The notes under the pieces: generated by a model
Seen by the model: the letters and a program-made list of their open reading frames with translations, nothing else
What the model was told of the DNA's origin: nothing
The model's database searches: none
Shown here: piece after piece, positions 23,367 to 34,372 of the stretch
Position numbering within the stretch: position 1 is the first letter of the stretch
Layout of the letters: each line of letters starts with the position of its first letter
Origin: Symsagittifera roscoffensis
Lineage: Eukaryota > Xenacoelomorpha > Acoela > Convolutidae
Reading direction: 5' to 3'
Length of the DNA: 60,000 bases
Assembly: GCF_963678635.1 (NCBI RefSeq)
Contig: NC_087069.1
Span: 11,783,186-11,843,185 of the forward strand
Made by a program: the position numbers and the translations under genes

Positions 23367-26300
23367 GTGGAATCATGTCTTTTTATGTGTCTATCAGTGA
23401 TGCGGTTTTTCTCGTTACGAGTTTTTCCATTTTTCATCACAGTGTCTGGCTGTCATTATTATTTTGTTGTGCTCATTTTTATTCATTTATTCAGTTCTAC
23501 GAGGATAGTGGTCGTTACACTAGCGAATTTGCGCTGGAGTGTTTTTGTCTCAATAAAGTTATCACAAATTGGTAGTTTCCACTAGCTTCTGGTCTTGGCT
23601 ACTGAATGTTTCTTCAGTTTTGACATGTTTGAAATAAACAGCAACAATTTTTTTGGGTTGTTAATGCGTTTTGGGTATAGTGACAATTCATGGGATTTCT
23701 GGGTTTTTGACTTTGGTCTTTATGTTTGTGAAAAATATGACTTTTGTTTATTCTTGATGCGATCTTTTTTGGTACAAATTTTTTCATTTTTCAGGACATT
23801 GTGTGGCTAGTTTAGTCATCTTGATGTATTCATTGTTCTTCCATTCATCAGTTCTACTGGGTTAGCGATCGTTGCAGAAGCGGATTTGCTCTGTGGTGAT
23901 TTTTTGTCCGAAAAAGTTGTCGTCACAATACTGGCAGTTTTTCTTTCTTTTTGGTCTTGACTACAAGACATTCCTTGAGTTTTCATAAATTTAAAAGACA
24001 GAGCTGCTTTTTTGGGGTTGATAATGCATTTTTACATGTTAATGTTAGCTGAGAATGCTTATTTTCTGATTTCATTTTTTTTCCGTGGAATCATGTCTTT
24101 TTATGTGTCTATCAGTGATGCTGTTTTTCTCGTTACAAGTTTTTCCATTTTTTGATCACAGTGTGGGGCTGATATTATCATTTCGATGTGCTCATTTTTA
24201 TTCAATTATTCAGTTCTACTAGGATATTGGTCGTTGCGCTAGCGAATTTGCGCTGGAGTGTTTTTGTCTCAATAAAGTTATACACAAATTGGTAGTTTCC
24301 ACTAGCTTCTGGTCTTGGCTACTGAATGTTTCTTCAGTTTTGACATGTTTGAAATAAACAGCAACAATTTTTTTGGGTTGTTAATGCGTTTTGGGTTTTC
24401 TGACGATTCATGGGAGTTCTGGGTTTTAATTCTGGTATTCCTGTTTCTGAAATATGTCTTTTTGTGTTCATCCTTGATGCGATTTTTTGTTGTACAAATT
24501 TTTTTTCATTTTTCAGGACAGTGTGTGGCTAGTTAAGAAATCTTGATGTATTCATCTTGATGAGCTCCATTCATCGGTTCTACTGAAATAACGATCACAG
24601 CAGAAGTGGATTTGCGCTGTGGTGATATTTAGTCCGAAAAAATTTTCGTCACAAATTGGAAGTTTCCACTAGCTTCTGGTCTTGGCTACTGAATGTTTCT
24701 AGAGTTTTGACATCTTTGAAATACACAGCGCCGTTTTTTTTGGGTTGTCATTGCGTTGCGGGTTTGCTGACGGTTCATGGGAGTTCTGGGTTTTTGATTT
24801 TGGTATTTATGTTTCTGAAATATGTCTTTTTTGTGTTCATCCATGATGCGATTTTTTGTGGTACAAATTTTTTTTCATTTTCCAGGACAGTGTTTGGCTA
24901 GTTAAGAAATCTTGATGTGTTCATTGTTGTTCCATTCATCAATTCTACTGGGTTAGCGATCGTTGTAGAAGCGGATTTGCTCTGTGGTAATTTTTTTTCC
25001 GAAAAAAGTTGTCGTTACAATTGGTAGTTTCCACCAGCCTCTGGTCTTGGCTACTGAATGTTTCTTCAGTTTTGACAACCAAAAAATACACAGCGACAAT
25101 TTTTTTTGGTTGTTAATGTGTTAATGCGTTTTGAGTATGGTGACAGTTCATGGGAGTACTAAGTTTTTAATTTGATCGTTATGTTTCTGTAAAATGTCTT
25201 TTTATGTGTCTATCAGTGATGCTGTTTTTCTCGTTACAAGTTTTTCCATTTTTTGATCACAGTGTGGGGCTGATATTATCATTTCGATGTGCTCATTTTT
25301 ATTCAATTATTCAGTTCTACTAGGATATTGGTCGTTGCGCTAGCGAATTTGCGCTGGAGTGTTTTTGTCTCAATAAAGTTATACACAAATTGGTAGTTTC
25401 CACTAGCTTCTGGTCTTGGCTACTGAATGATTCTTCAGTTTTGACATCTTTGAAATACACAGTGACGCTTTTTTGGGTTGTTAATGCCTTTTGGGTTTTC
25501 TGACGATTCATGGGAGTTCTGGGTTTTAATTCTGGTATTCCTGTTTCTGAAATATGTCTTTTTGTGTTCATCCTTGATGCAATTTTTTGTTGTACAAATT
25601 TTTTTTCATTTTTCAGGACAGTGTGTGGCTAGTTAAGAAATCTTGATGTATTCATCTTGATGAGCTCCATTCATCGGTTCTACTGAAATAACGATCACAG
25701 CAGAAGTGGATTTGCGCTGTGGTGATATTTAGTCCGAAAAAATTTTCGTCACAAATTGGAAGTTTCCACTAGCTTCTGGTCTTGGCTACTGAATGTTTCT
25801 AGAGTTTTGACATCTTTGAAATACACAGCGCCGTTTTTAATTGGGTTGTCATTGCGTTGTGGGTTTGCTGACGGTTCATGGGAAATCTGGGTTTTTGATT
25901 TTGGTATTTATGTTTCTGAAATATGTCTTTTTTGTGTTCATCCATGATGCGATTTTTTGTGGTACAAATTTTTTTCATTTTCCAGGACAGTGTTTGGCTA
26001 GTTAAGAAATCTTGATGTGTTCATTGTTGTTCCATTCATCAATTCTACTGGGTTAGCGATCGTTGTAGAAGCGGATTTGCTCTGTGGTAATTTTTTTTCC
26101 GAAAAAAGTTGTCGTTACAATTGGTAGTTTCCACCAGCCTCTGGTCTTGGCTACTGAATGTTTCTTCAGTTTTGACAACCAAAAAATACACAGCGACAAT
26201 TTTTTTTTGGTTGTTAATGTGTTAATGCGTTTTGAGTATGGTGACAGTTCATGGGAGTACTAAGTTTTTAATTTGATCGTTATGTTTCTGTAAAATGTCA

Positions 26301-28690
26301 TTTTTTGTGTTTATCCTTGATGCGATCTTTTGTGGTACATTATTTTTCATTTTTCAAGGCATTCTATTGCTAGTTAAGTCATCTTGATGTGTTCAATGTT
26401 TTTCCATTCATCAGTTTACTGGGTTAGCAATCCTTGCAGAAGCGAATTTGCGCTGTGGTGATTTTTTGTCTGAAAAAATTTGACGTCACAGTACTTGCAG
26501 TTTTTTTCTTTTTGGTCTTGACTACCAGACATTCGTTGAGTTTTCATAAATTTGAAAGACAGAGCTGCTTTTGGGGTTGATATTGCATTTTTTACTAGTC
26601 GATGTTACCTGGCAGTGCTTAATTTTTGATTTCAGTTTTTTTCTGTGGAATCATGTCTTTTTATGTGTCTATCAGTGATGCGGTTTTTCTCGTTACGAGT
26701 TTTTCCATTTTTCATCACAGTGTCTGGCTGTCATTATTATTTTGTTGTGCTCATTTTTATTCATTTATTCAGATCTACGAGGATAGTGGTCGTTACACTA
26801 GCGAATTTGCGCTGGAGTGTTTTTGTCTCAATAAAGTTATCACAAATTGGTAGTTTCCACTAGCTTCTGGTCTTGGCTACTGAATGTTTCTTCAGTTTTG
26901 ACATGTTTGAAATAAACAGCAACAACTTTTTTGGGTTGTTAATGCGTTTTGGGTATAGTGACAATTCATGGGATTTCTGGGTTTTTGACTTTGGTCTTTA
27001 TGTTTGTGAAAAATATGACTTTTGTTTATTCTTGATGCGATCTTTTTTGGTACAAATTTTTTCATTTTTCAGGACATTGTGTGGCTAGTTTAGTCATCTT
27101 GATGTATTCATTGTTCTTCCATTCATCAGTTCTACTGGGTTAGTGATCGTTGCAGAAGCGGATTTGCTCTGTGGTGATTTTTTGTCCGAAAAAGTTGTCG
27201 TCACAATACTGGCAGTTTTTCTTTCTTTTTGGTCTTGACTACAAGACATTCCTTGAGTTTTCATAAATTTAAAAGACAGAGCTGCTTTTTTGGGGTTGAT
27301 AATGCATTTTTACATGTTAATGTTAGCTGATAATGCTTATTTTCTGATTTCATTTTTTTCCGTGGAATCATGTCTTTTTATGTGTCTATCAGTGATGCTG
27401 TTTTTCTCGTTACAAGTTTTTCCATTTTTTGATCACAGTGTGGGGCTGATATTATCATTTCGATGTGCTCATTTTTATTCAATTATTCAGTTCTACTAGG
27501 ATATTGGTCGTTGCGCTAGCGAATTTGCGCTGGAGTGTTTTTGTCTCAATAAAGTCATACACAAATTGGTAGTTTCCACTAGCTTCTGGTCTTGGCTACT
27601 GAATGTTTCTTCAGTTTTGACATCTTTGAAATACACAGCGACGCTTTTTTGGGTTGTTAATGCCTTTTGGGTTTTCTGACAATTCATGGGAGTTCTGGGT
27701 TTTAATTCTGGTATTCCTGTTTCTGAAATATGTCTTTTTGTGTTCATCCTTGATGCGATTTTTTGTTGTACAAATTTTTTTTCATTTTTCAGGACAGTGT
27801 GTGGCTAGTTAAGAAATCTTGATGTATTCATCTTGATGAGCTCCATTCATCGGTTCTACTGAAATAACGATCACAGCAGAAGTGGATTTGCGCTGTGGTG
27901 ATATTTAGTCCGAAAAAGTTTTCGTCACAAATTGGAAGTTTCCACTAGCCTCTGGTCTTGGCTACTGAATGTTTCTTCAGTTTTGACAACCAAAAAATAA
28001 ACAGCGACAATTTTTTTTTGGTTGTTAATGTGTTAATGCGTTTTGAGTATGGTGACAGTTCATGGGAGTACTAAGTTTTTAATTTGATCGTTATGTTTCT
28101 GTAAAATGTCATTTTTTGTGTTTATCCTTGATGCGATCTTTTGTGATACAATATTTTTCATTTTTCAAGGCATTCTATTGCTAGTTAAGTCATCTTGATG
28201 TGTTCAATGTTTTTCCATTCATCAGTTTACTGGGTTAGTAATCCTTGCAGAAGCGAATTTGCGCTGTGGTGATTTTTTGTCTGAAAAAATTTGACGTCAC
28301 AGTACTGGCAGTTTTTTTTCTTTTTGGTCTTGACTACCAGACATTCCTTGAGTTTTCATAAATTTGAAAGACAGAGCTGCTTTTAGGGTTGATATTGCAT
28401 TTTTTACTAGTCGATGTTACCTGGCAGTGCTTAATTTTTGATTTCAGTTTTTTTCTGTGGAATCATGTCTTTTTATGTGTCTATCAGTGATGCGGTTTTT
28501 CTCGTTACGAGTTTTTCCATTTTTCATCACAGTGTCTGGCTGTCATTATTATTTTGTTGTGCTCATTTTTATTCATTTATTCAGTTCTACGAGGATAGTG
28601 GTCGTTACACTAGCGAATTTGCGCTAGAGTGTTTTTGTCTCAATAAAGTTATCACAAATTGGTAGTTTCCACTAGCTTCTTTGACATTTT

Positions 28691-31600
28691 GACATCTTTG
28701 AAATACACATCGCTGCTTTCTTGGTTTGTTAAGGCGTTGTGGGGGTTTTGACGGTTTATGGTAAGTCTGGGTTTTGATTTTGGCATTTATGTTTTTGAAA
28801 TATGTCTTTTTTGTGTTCATCCTTGATGCGATTTTTTGTGGTACAAATTTTTTCATTTTCCAGGACAGTGTGTGGCTAGTTAAGAAGTCTTGATGTGTTC
28901 ATTGTTGTTCCATTCATCAATTCTACAGGGTTAGCGATCGTTGCAGAAGCAGATTTGCGCTGTGGTGTTTTTTTTGTGGGAAAAAAGTTGTCGTTACAAA
29001 TTTGAAGTTTCCACTAGCTTCTGGTCTTGGCTACTGAATGTTTCTAGAGTTTTGACATCTTTGAAGTACACAGCGACAATTTTTTGGGTTGTTAATGCAT
29101 TGTGGGTTTGCTGACAATTCATGTGAGTACTATATTTTCGATTTAGTCTTTATGTATCTGCAATATATCATTTTTTGTGTTTACCCTTGATGCGATCTTT
29201 TGTGGTACAAATTTTTTCAATTTTCAAGACATTCTGTTGCTAGTTAAGTCATCTTGATGTGATAATTGTTGTGATAATTGTTTTTTCTTTCATCAGTTCT
29301 ACTGGGTTAGTGATCTTTGCAGAGGTGGATTTTCGCTGTGGTGGTTTTTTGTCCGAAAAAATTTGTCGTCACAAATTGGTAGTCTCCACCAGCTTCTGGT
29401 CTTGGCTACTGAAAGTTTCTTCAGTTTTGACATCTTTGAAGTACACAGCGACAATGTTTTGGGTTGTTAATGCATTGTGGGTTTGCTGACAGTTCATGGG
29501 AGTACTATATTTTCGATTTAGTCTTTATGTATCTGCAATATGTCTTTTTTGTGTTTATCCTTGATGCGATCTTTTGTGGTACAAATTTTTTCAATTTTCA
29601 AGACATTCTGTTGCTAGTTAAGTCATCTTGATGTGATCATTGTTTTTTCTTTCATCAGTTCTACTGGGTTAGTGATCTTTGCAGAGGTGAATTTTCGCTG
29701 TGGTGGTTTTTTGTCCGAAAAAATTTGTCGTCATAGTACTGGCAGTTTTTTTTTCTTTTTGGTCTTGACTACCAGACATTCCTTGAGTATATATAAATTT
29801 GAAAGACAGAGCTGCCTTTTTGGGGTTGATAATGCATTTTTCACGTGTCGATGTTACCTAGGAGTGCTTAATTATTGATTTCAGTTTTTTACTGTGGAAT
29901 CATGTCTTTTAATGTGTCTATCAGTGTGCGGTTTTTCTCGTTACGAGTTTTTCCATTTTTCATCACAGTCAGTGTCTGGCTGATATTATCATTTCGTTGT
30001 GCTCATTTTTCTTCATTTATTCAATTTTACTGGGGTAGTGGCCGTTACACTAGCGAATTTGCGCTGGAGTGTTCTTGTCTCAATAAAGTTATCACAAATT
30101 GGTAGTTTCCATTTTCAGGATAGTGTGTGGCTAGTTAAGAAATCTTGATGTGATCGTTGTTGCTCCATTCATCGATTCTACTGAGTTAGCGATCATTACA
30201 AAAGCGGATTTGCGCTGTGGTGATTTTAAGTCCGAAAAAAGTTTTCGTCACATATTGGTAGTCTCCACTAGCTTCTGCTCTTGCTACTGAATGTTTCTTC
30301 AGTTTTGACATGTTTGAAATAAACAGCGACAATTTTTTGGGTTGTTATTGCGTTGTAGGTATGCTGACGGTTCATGGGAGTACTAAGTTTTTGACTTTGG
30401 TCTTTATGTTTGTGAAAAACATCACTTTTGTTTATTCTTGATGCGATCTTTTGTGGTAGAAATTTTTTAATTTTTCAGGACATTGTGTGGCTAGTTAAGT
30501 CATCTTGATGTGTTAATTATTGTTCCATTCATCAGTTCTACTAAGTTAGCGATCGTTGCAGAAGCGGATTTGCTCTGTGGTGCTTTTTTGTCCGAAAAAG
30601 TTTCTGTCACAATACTGGCAGCATTTCTTTCTTTTTGGTCTTGACTACCAGACATTCCTTGAGTTTTCATAAATTTAAAAGAAAGAGCTGCGTTTTTGGG
30701 GTTGATAATGCATTTTTTACATGTTGATGTTACCTGAGGGTGCTTATTTTTTTATTTCAATCTTTTTCTGTGGAATCATGTCTTTTTATGTGCTGTTTTT
30801 CTCGTTTCAAGTTTTTCCATTTTTTGATTACAGTGTCAGGCTGATATTATCATTTTGATGTGCTCATTTTTATTCATTTATTCAATTCTACTAGGGTAGT
30901 GATCGTTGCACTAGCGATTTTGCGCTGGAGTGTTCTTGTCTCAATAAAGTTATCACAAATTGGTAGTTTCCATTTTCAGGATAGTGTGTGGCTAGTTAAG
31001 AAATCTTGATGTGATCGTTGTTGCTCCATTCATCGATTCTACTGAGTTAGCGATCATTACAAAAGCGGATTTGCGCTGTGGTGATTTTAAGTCCGAAAAA
31101 AGTTTTCGTCACATATTGGTAGTCTCCACTAGCTTCTGCTCTTGCTACTGAATGTTTCTTCAGTTTTGACATGTTTGAAATAAACAGCGACAATTTTTTG
31201 GGTTGTTATTGCGTTGTAGGTATGCTGACGGTTCATGGGAGTACTAAGTTTTTGACTTTGGTCTTTATGTTTGTGAAAAACATCACTTTTGTTTATTCTT
31301 GATGCGATCTTTTGTGGTAGAAATTTTTTAATTTTTCAGGATATTGTGTGGCTAGTTAAGTCATCTTGATGTGTTAATTATTGTTCCATTCATCAGTTCT
31401 ACTAAGTTAGCGATCGTTGCAGAAGCGGATTTGCTCTGTGGCGCTTTTTTGTCCGAAAAAGTTGCCGTCACAATACTGGCAGCATTTCTTTCTTTTTGGT
31501 CTTGACTACCAGACATTCCTTGAGTTTTCATAAATTTAAAAGAAAGAGCTGCGTTTTTGGGGTTGATAATGCATTTTTTACATGTTGATGTTACCTGAGG

Positions 31601-34070
31601 GTGCTTATTTTTTTATTTCAATCTTTTTCTGTGGAATCATGTCTTTTTATGTGCTGTTTTTCTCGTTACAAGTTTTTCCATTTTTTGATTACAGTGTCAG
31701 GCTGATATTATCATTTTGATGTGCTCATTTTTATTCATTTATTCAATTCTACTAGGGTAGTGATCGTTGCACTAGCGATTTTGCGCTGGAGTGTTTTTGT
31801 TTCAATAAAGTTATCACAAATTGGTAGTTTTAACTAGCTTCTGGTTTTGGCTACAGAATGTTTCTTCAGTTTTGACATCTTTGAAATACACAGCGACGCT
31901 TTGTTGCGTTGTTAAGGGCTAGTGGGTTTTTTGACGATTCATGGGAGTTCTGGGTTTTGATTTTGGTTTTCGTGTTTCTGAAATATGTCTTTTTGTGTTC
32001 ATCCTTGATGCGATTTTTTTGTGGTACGAATTTTTTCAATTTTCAGGATAGTGTGTGTTTAGTTAAGAAATCTTGATGTGTTCATTGTTGCTCCATTCAT
32101 CGATTCTACTGAGTTAGCGATCATTGCAGAAGCGGATTTGCGCTGTGGTGATTTTTAGTCCGAAAAAAGTTGTCGTCACAAGTTGGTAGTCTCCACCAGC
32201 TTCTGGTCTTGGCTACTGAAAGTTTCTTCAGTTTTGACATCTTTGAAATACACGGCGATAATTTTTTGGGTAGTTATTGCATCATGGGTATGCTAACAGC
32301 TCATGGGAGTTTTAAATTTTTGATTTTGGTTTTTATGTTTCTGAAATATGTCATTTTTTGTGTTTATCCTTGATGCGATCTTTTGTGGTACATTTTTTTT
32401 TCATTTTTCAGGACACTGTGTGGCTAGTTAAGTCATCTCGATGTGTTCATTGATGTTCCATTCATCATTTCTACTAGCTTAGCGATCGTTGCAGAAGGTG
32501 ATTTGCTCTGTGGTAATTTTTTGTCCGAAAAAAGTTGTCGTCACAGTTTTGGCAGCTTTTCTTTCTTTTTGGTCTTGACTACCAGACATTCCTTGAGTTT
32601 TCATAAGTTTGAAAGACAGAGCTGCCTTATTGTGGTTGATAATGCTTTGTTTCCTTGTTAATGCTACCTAAAAGTGCTTAAGTTTTGAATTCAGTTTTTC
32701 TGTGGAATCATGTCTTTTTATGTGTCTCTCAGTGATGCGGTTTTTCTCGTTACAATTTTTTCCATTCATGGTGTCTGGCTGATATTATCATTTTGATTTG
32801 CTCACTTTGATTTATTTATTCAATTCTAATGGGGTAGTGGTCTTTGCACTAGCGAATTGGCGCTGGAGTGTTTTTGTCTCAGTAAAGTTATCACAAATTG
32901 GTAGTTTCCACTAGCTTCTGATCATGGCTACTGAAAGTTTTTTCAGTTTTGACAACCAAAAAAATACACAACGACATTTTTTTTGGGTTGTTAATGTGTT
33001 AATGCAATGTGAGTTTGCTGACGGTTCAAGGTTTTGATTTTGGTCTTCATATTTCTGAAATATGTCTTTTTTTGTGTTTGTTCTTGATGCGATCTTTTGT
33101 GCTACAAATTCTTTCGTTCATTTTTCAGGACACTGTGTGGCTAATTAAGTCATCTTGATGTGTTCATTGTTATTACATTCATCAGTTCTACTAGGTTAGC
33201 GATCGTTGCAGAAGCGGATTTGCTCTGTGGTAATTTTTTGTCCGGAAAAAGTTGTCGTCACAAATTGGTAGTTTCCACTAGCTTCTGGTCTTGGCTACTG
33301 AATGTTTCTTCAATTTTGACATCTTTGAAATACACATCGCTGCTTTCTTGGTTTGTTAAGGCGTTGTGGGTGTTTTGACGGTTTATGGTAAGTCTGGGTT
33401 TTGATTTTGGCATTTATGTTTTTGAAATATGTCTTTTTTGTGTTCATCCTTGATGCGATTTTTTGTGGTACAAATTTTTTCATTTTCCAGGACAGTGTGT
33501 GGCTAGTTAAGAAGTCTTGATGTGTTCATTGTTGTTCCATTCATCAATTCTACAGGGTTAGCGATCGTTGCAGAAGCAGATTTGCGCTGTGGTGTTTTTT
33601 TTGTGGGAAAAAAGTTGTCGTTACAAATTTGAAGTTTCCACTAGCTTCTGGTCTTGGCTACTGAATGGTTCTTCAGTTTTGACATCTTTGAAGTACACAG
33701 CGACAATTTTTTGAGTTGTTAATGCACTGTGGGTTTGCTGACAGTTCATGGGAAAACTATTTTTTCGATTTTGGTCTTTATGTATCTGCTATATGTCATT
33801 TTTTTTTGTTTATCCTTGATGTAATCTTTTGTAGTACAAGTTTTTTCGATTTTCAAGACATTCTGTTGCTAGTTAAGTCATCTTGATGTGTTCATTGTTG
33901 TTCCATTCATCAGCTCTACTAAGTCAGCGATCGTTGCAGAAGCGGATTTGCTCTGTGGTAATTTTTTGTGCGAAAAAAGTTGTCGTTACAAATTTGAAGT
34001 TTCCACTAGCTTCTGGTCATGGCTACTGAATGTTTTTTCAGTTTTGACAACCAAAAAATTACACAGCGAT
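28691..34070 (+). repeat. Array B, more diverged monomers after the HOR core
   Basis: The monomer order remains recognisable but the 2176-bp periodicity stops. The segment at 28690-29050, which contains acacatcgctgctttcttgg and ggtaagtctggg, recurs nearly unchanged at 33330-33690, linking distant places by duplication. At 29259-29330 a gataattgttgt piece is locally doubled. A few + frames of 66-82 codons occur here (for example 32443-32661); they are repeat-derived and hydrophobic because of the T-runs. Confidence 0.88.
30110..31831 (+). repeat. 861-bp tandem duplication carrying an out-of-phase junction
   Basis: The sequence starting cattttcaggatagtgtgtg at 30110 recurs at 30971 with few changes, giving two copies of an 861-bp unit, not a whole number of monomers. 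At the start of each copy ggtagtttcc is joined directly to attttcagga, skipping about two thirds of a monomer that normally lies between these landmarks. The second copy ends with the normal continuation (gtttcttcagttttgaca) from about 31859. The rare variants gatcattacaaaagcgg and ggtgcttatttttttattt occur in both copies. Confidence 0.88.
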
Positions 34071-34372
34071 AATTTTTTTTGGGTTATTAATGTGTTAACG
34101 CGTTGCGGGCATACTGAAGGTTGATGGGAGTACTAAGATTTTGATTTTGGTCTTCATGTTTCTGAAATATGTCATATTTTGTGCTTGTTCTTGATGCGAT
34201 CTTTTGTTGTACAAAATTTTTCGTTTTTTAGGACACTGCAGAAGAACAAGCACAAGAACAAGCACAAAATATGAAAAATTTCAGAAACATAAAGACCAAA
34301 ATCAAAATCTTAGTACTCCCATCAACCGTCAGTATGCCCACAACGCATTAACACATTAACCCAAAAAAAATT
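34071..34372. repeat. Foldback: direct monomer part followed by its inverted copy (first module)
   Basis: Bases 34071-34193 are an ordinary direct-orientation monomer segment. Bases 34241-34372 are a close reverse complement of that segment (tttcagaaacataaagac and tagtactcccat are the complements of gtctttatgtttctgaaa and atgggagtacta). The arms are about 123-132 bp and roughly 90% alike by eye, separated by about 47 bp. After 34372 the direct monomer resumes at atcttgatgtgttcattg. The inverted arm also carries an extra copy of gaacaagcaca at its start. It is the first break in orientation of the array. Confidence 0.9.

Larger units (their letters stand above)
8077..28690 (+). repeat. Satellite array B core: homogenised six-monomer HOR (about 2176 bp)
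   Basis: Monomers of about 363 bp of two types alternate head to tail. Type 1 carries cttggctactgaatgtttc and catgggag; type 2 carries cttgactaccagacattcc, gtggaatcatgtctttt and tatcagtgatgc. The type 2 landmark that opens each HOR recurs at 8123, 10299, about 12475, 14651, 16109, 19746, 21909, 23367, 26645 and about 28457. The intervals are 2176, 2176, 2176, 1458, 3637, 2163, 1458, 3278 and 1812, close to 6, 6, 6, 4, 10, 6, 4, 9 and 5 monomers. Within a full hexamer the order is 2-1-2-1-1-1. Copies of one HOR position differ by only a few bases across 20 kb, while different positions within a HOR are clearly diverged. The recurring 60-100-residue open frames on both strands are repeats of the same DNA and I do not call them genes. 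Confidence 0.95.

Noticed and set aside
8077-28690. Recurrent open frames of 63-93 codons on both strands of array B as a multigene family
   Set aside because: They recur only because the DNA recurs. The same monomer is read in different frames in different copies after T-run length changes, + frames are hydrophobic simply from T-richness, and substitutions between types 1 and 2 show no third-position bias in the segment I compared.
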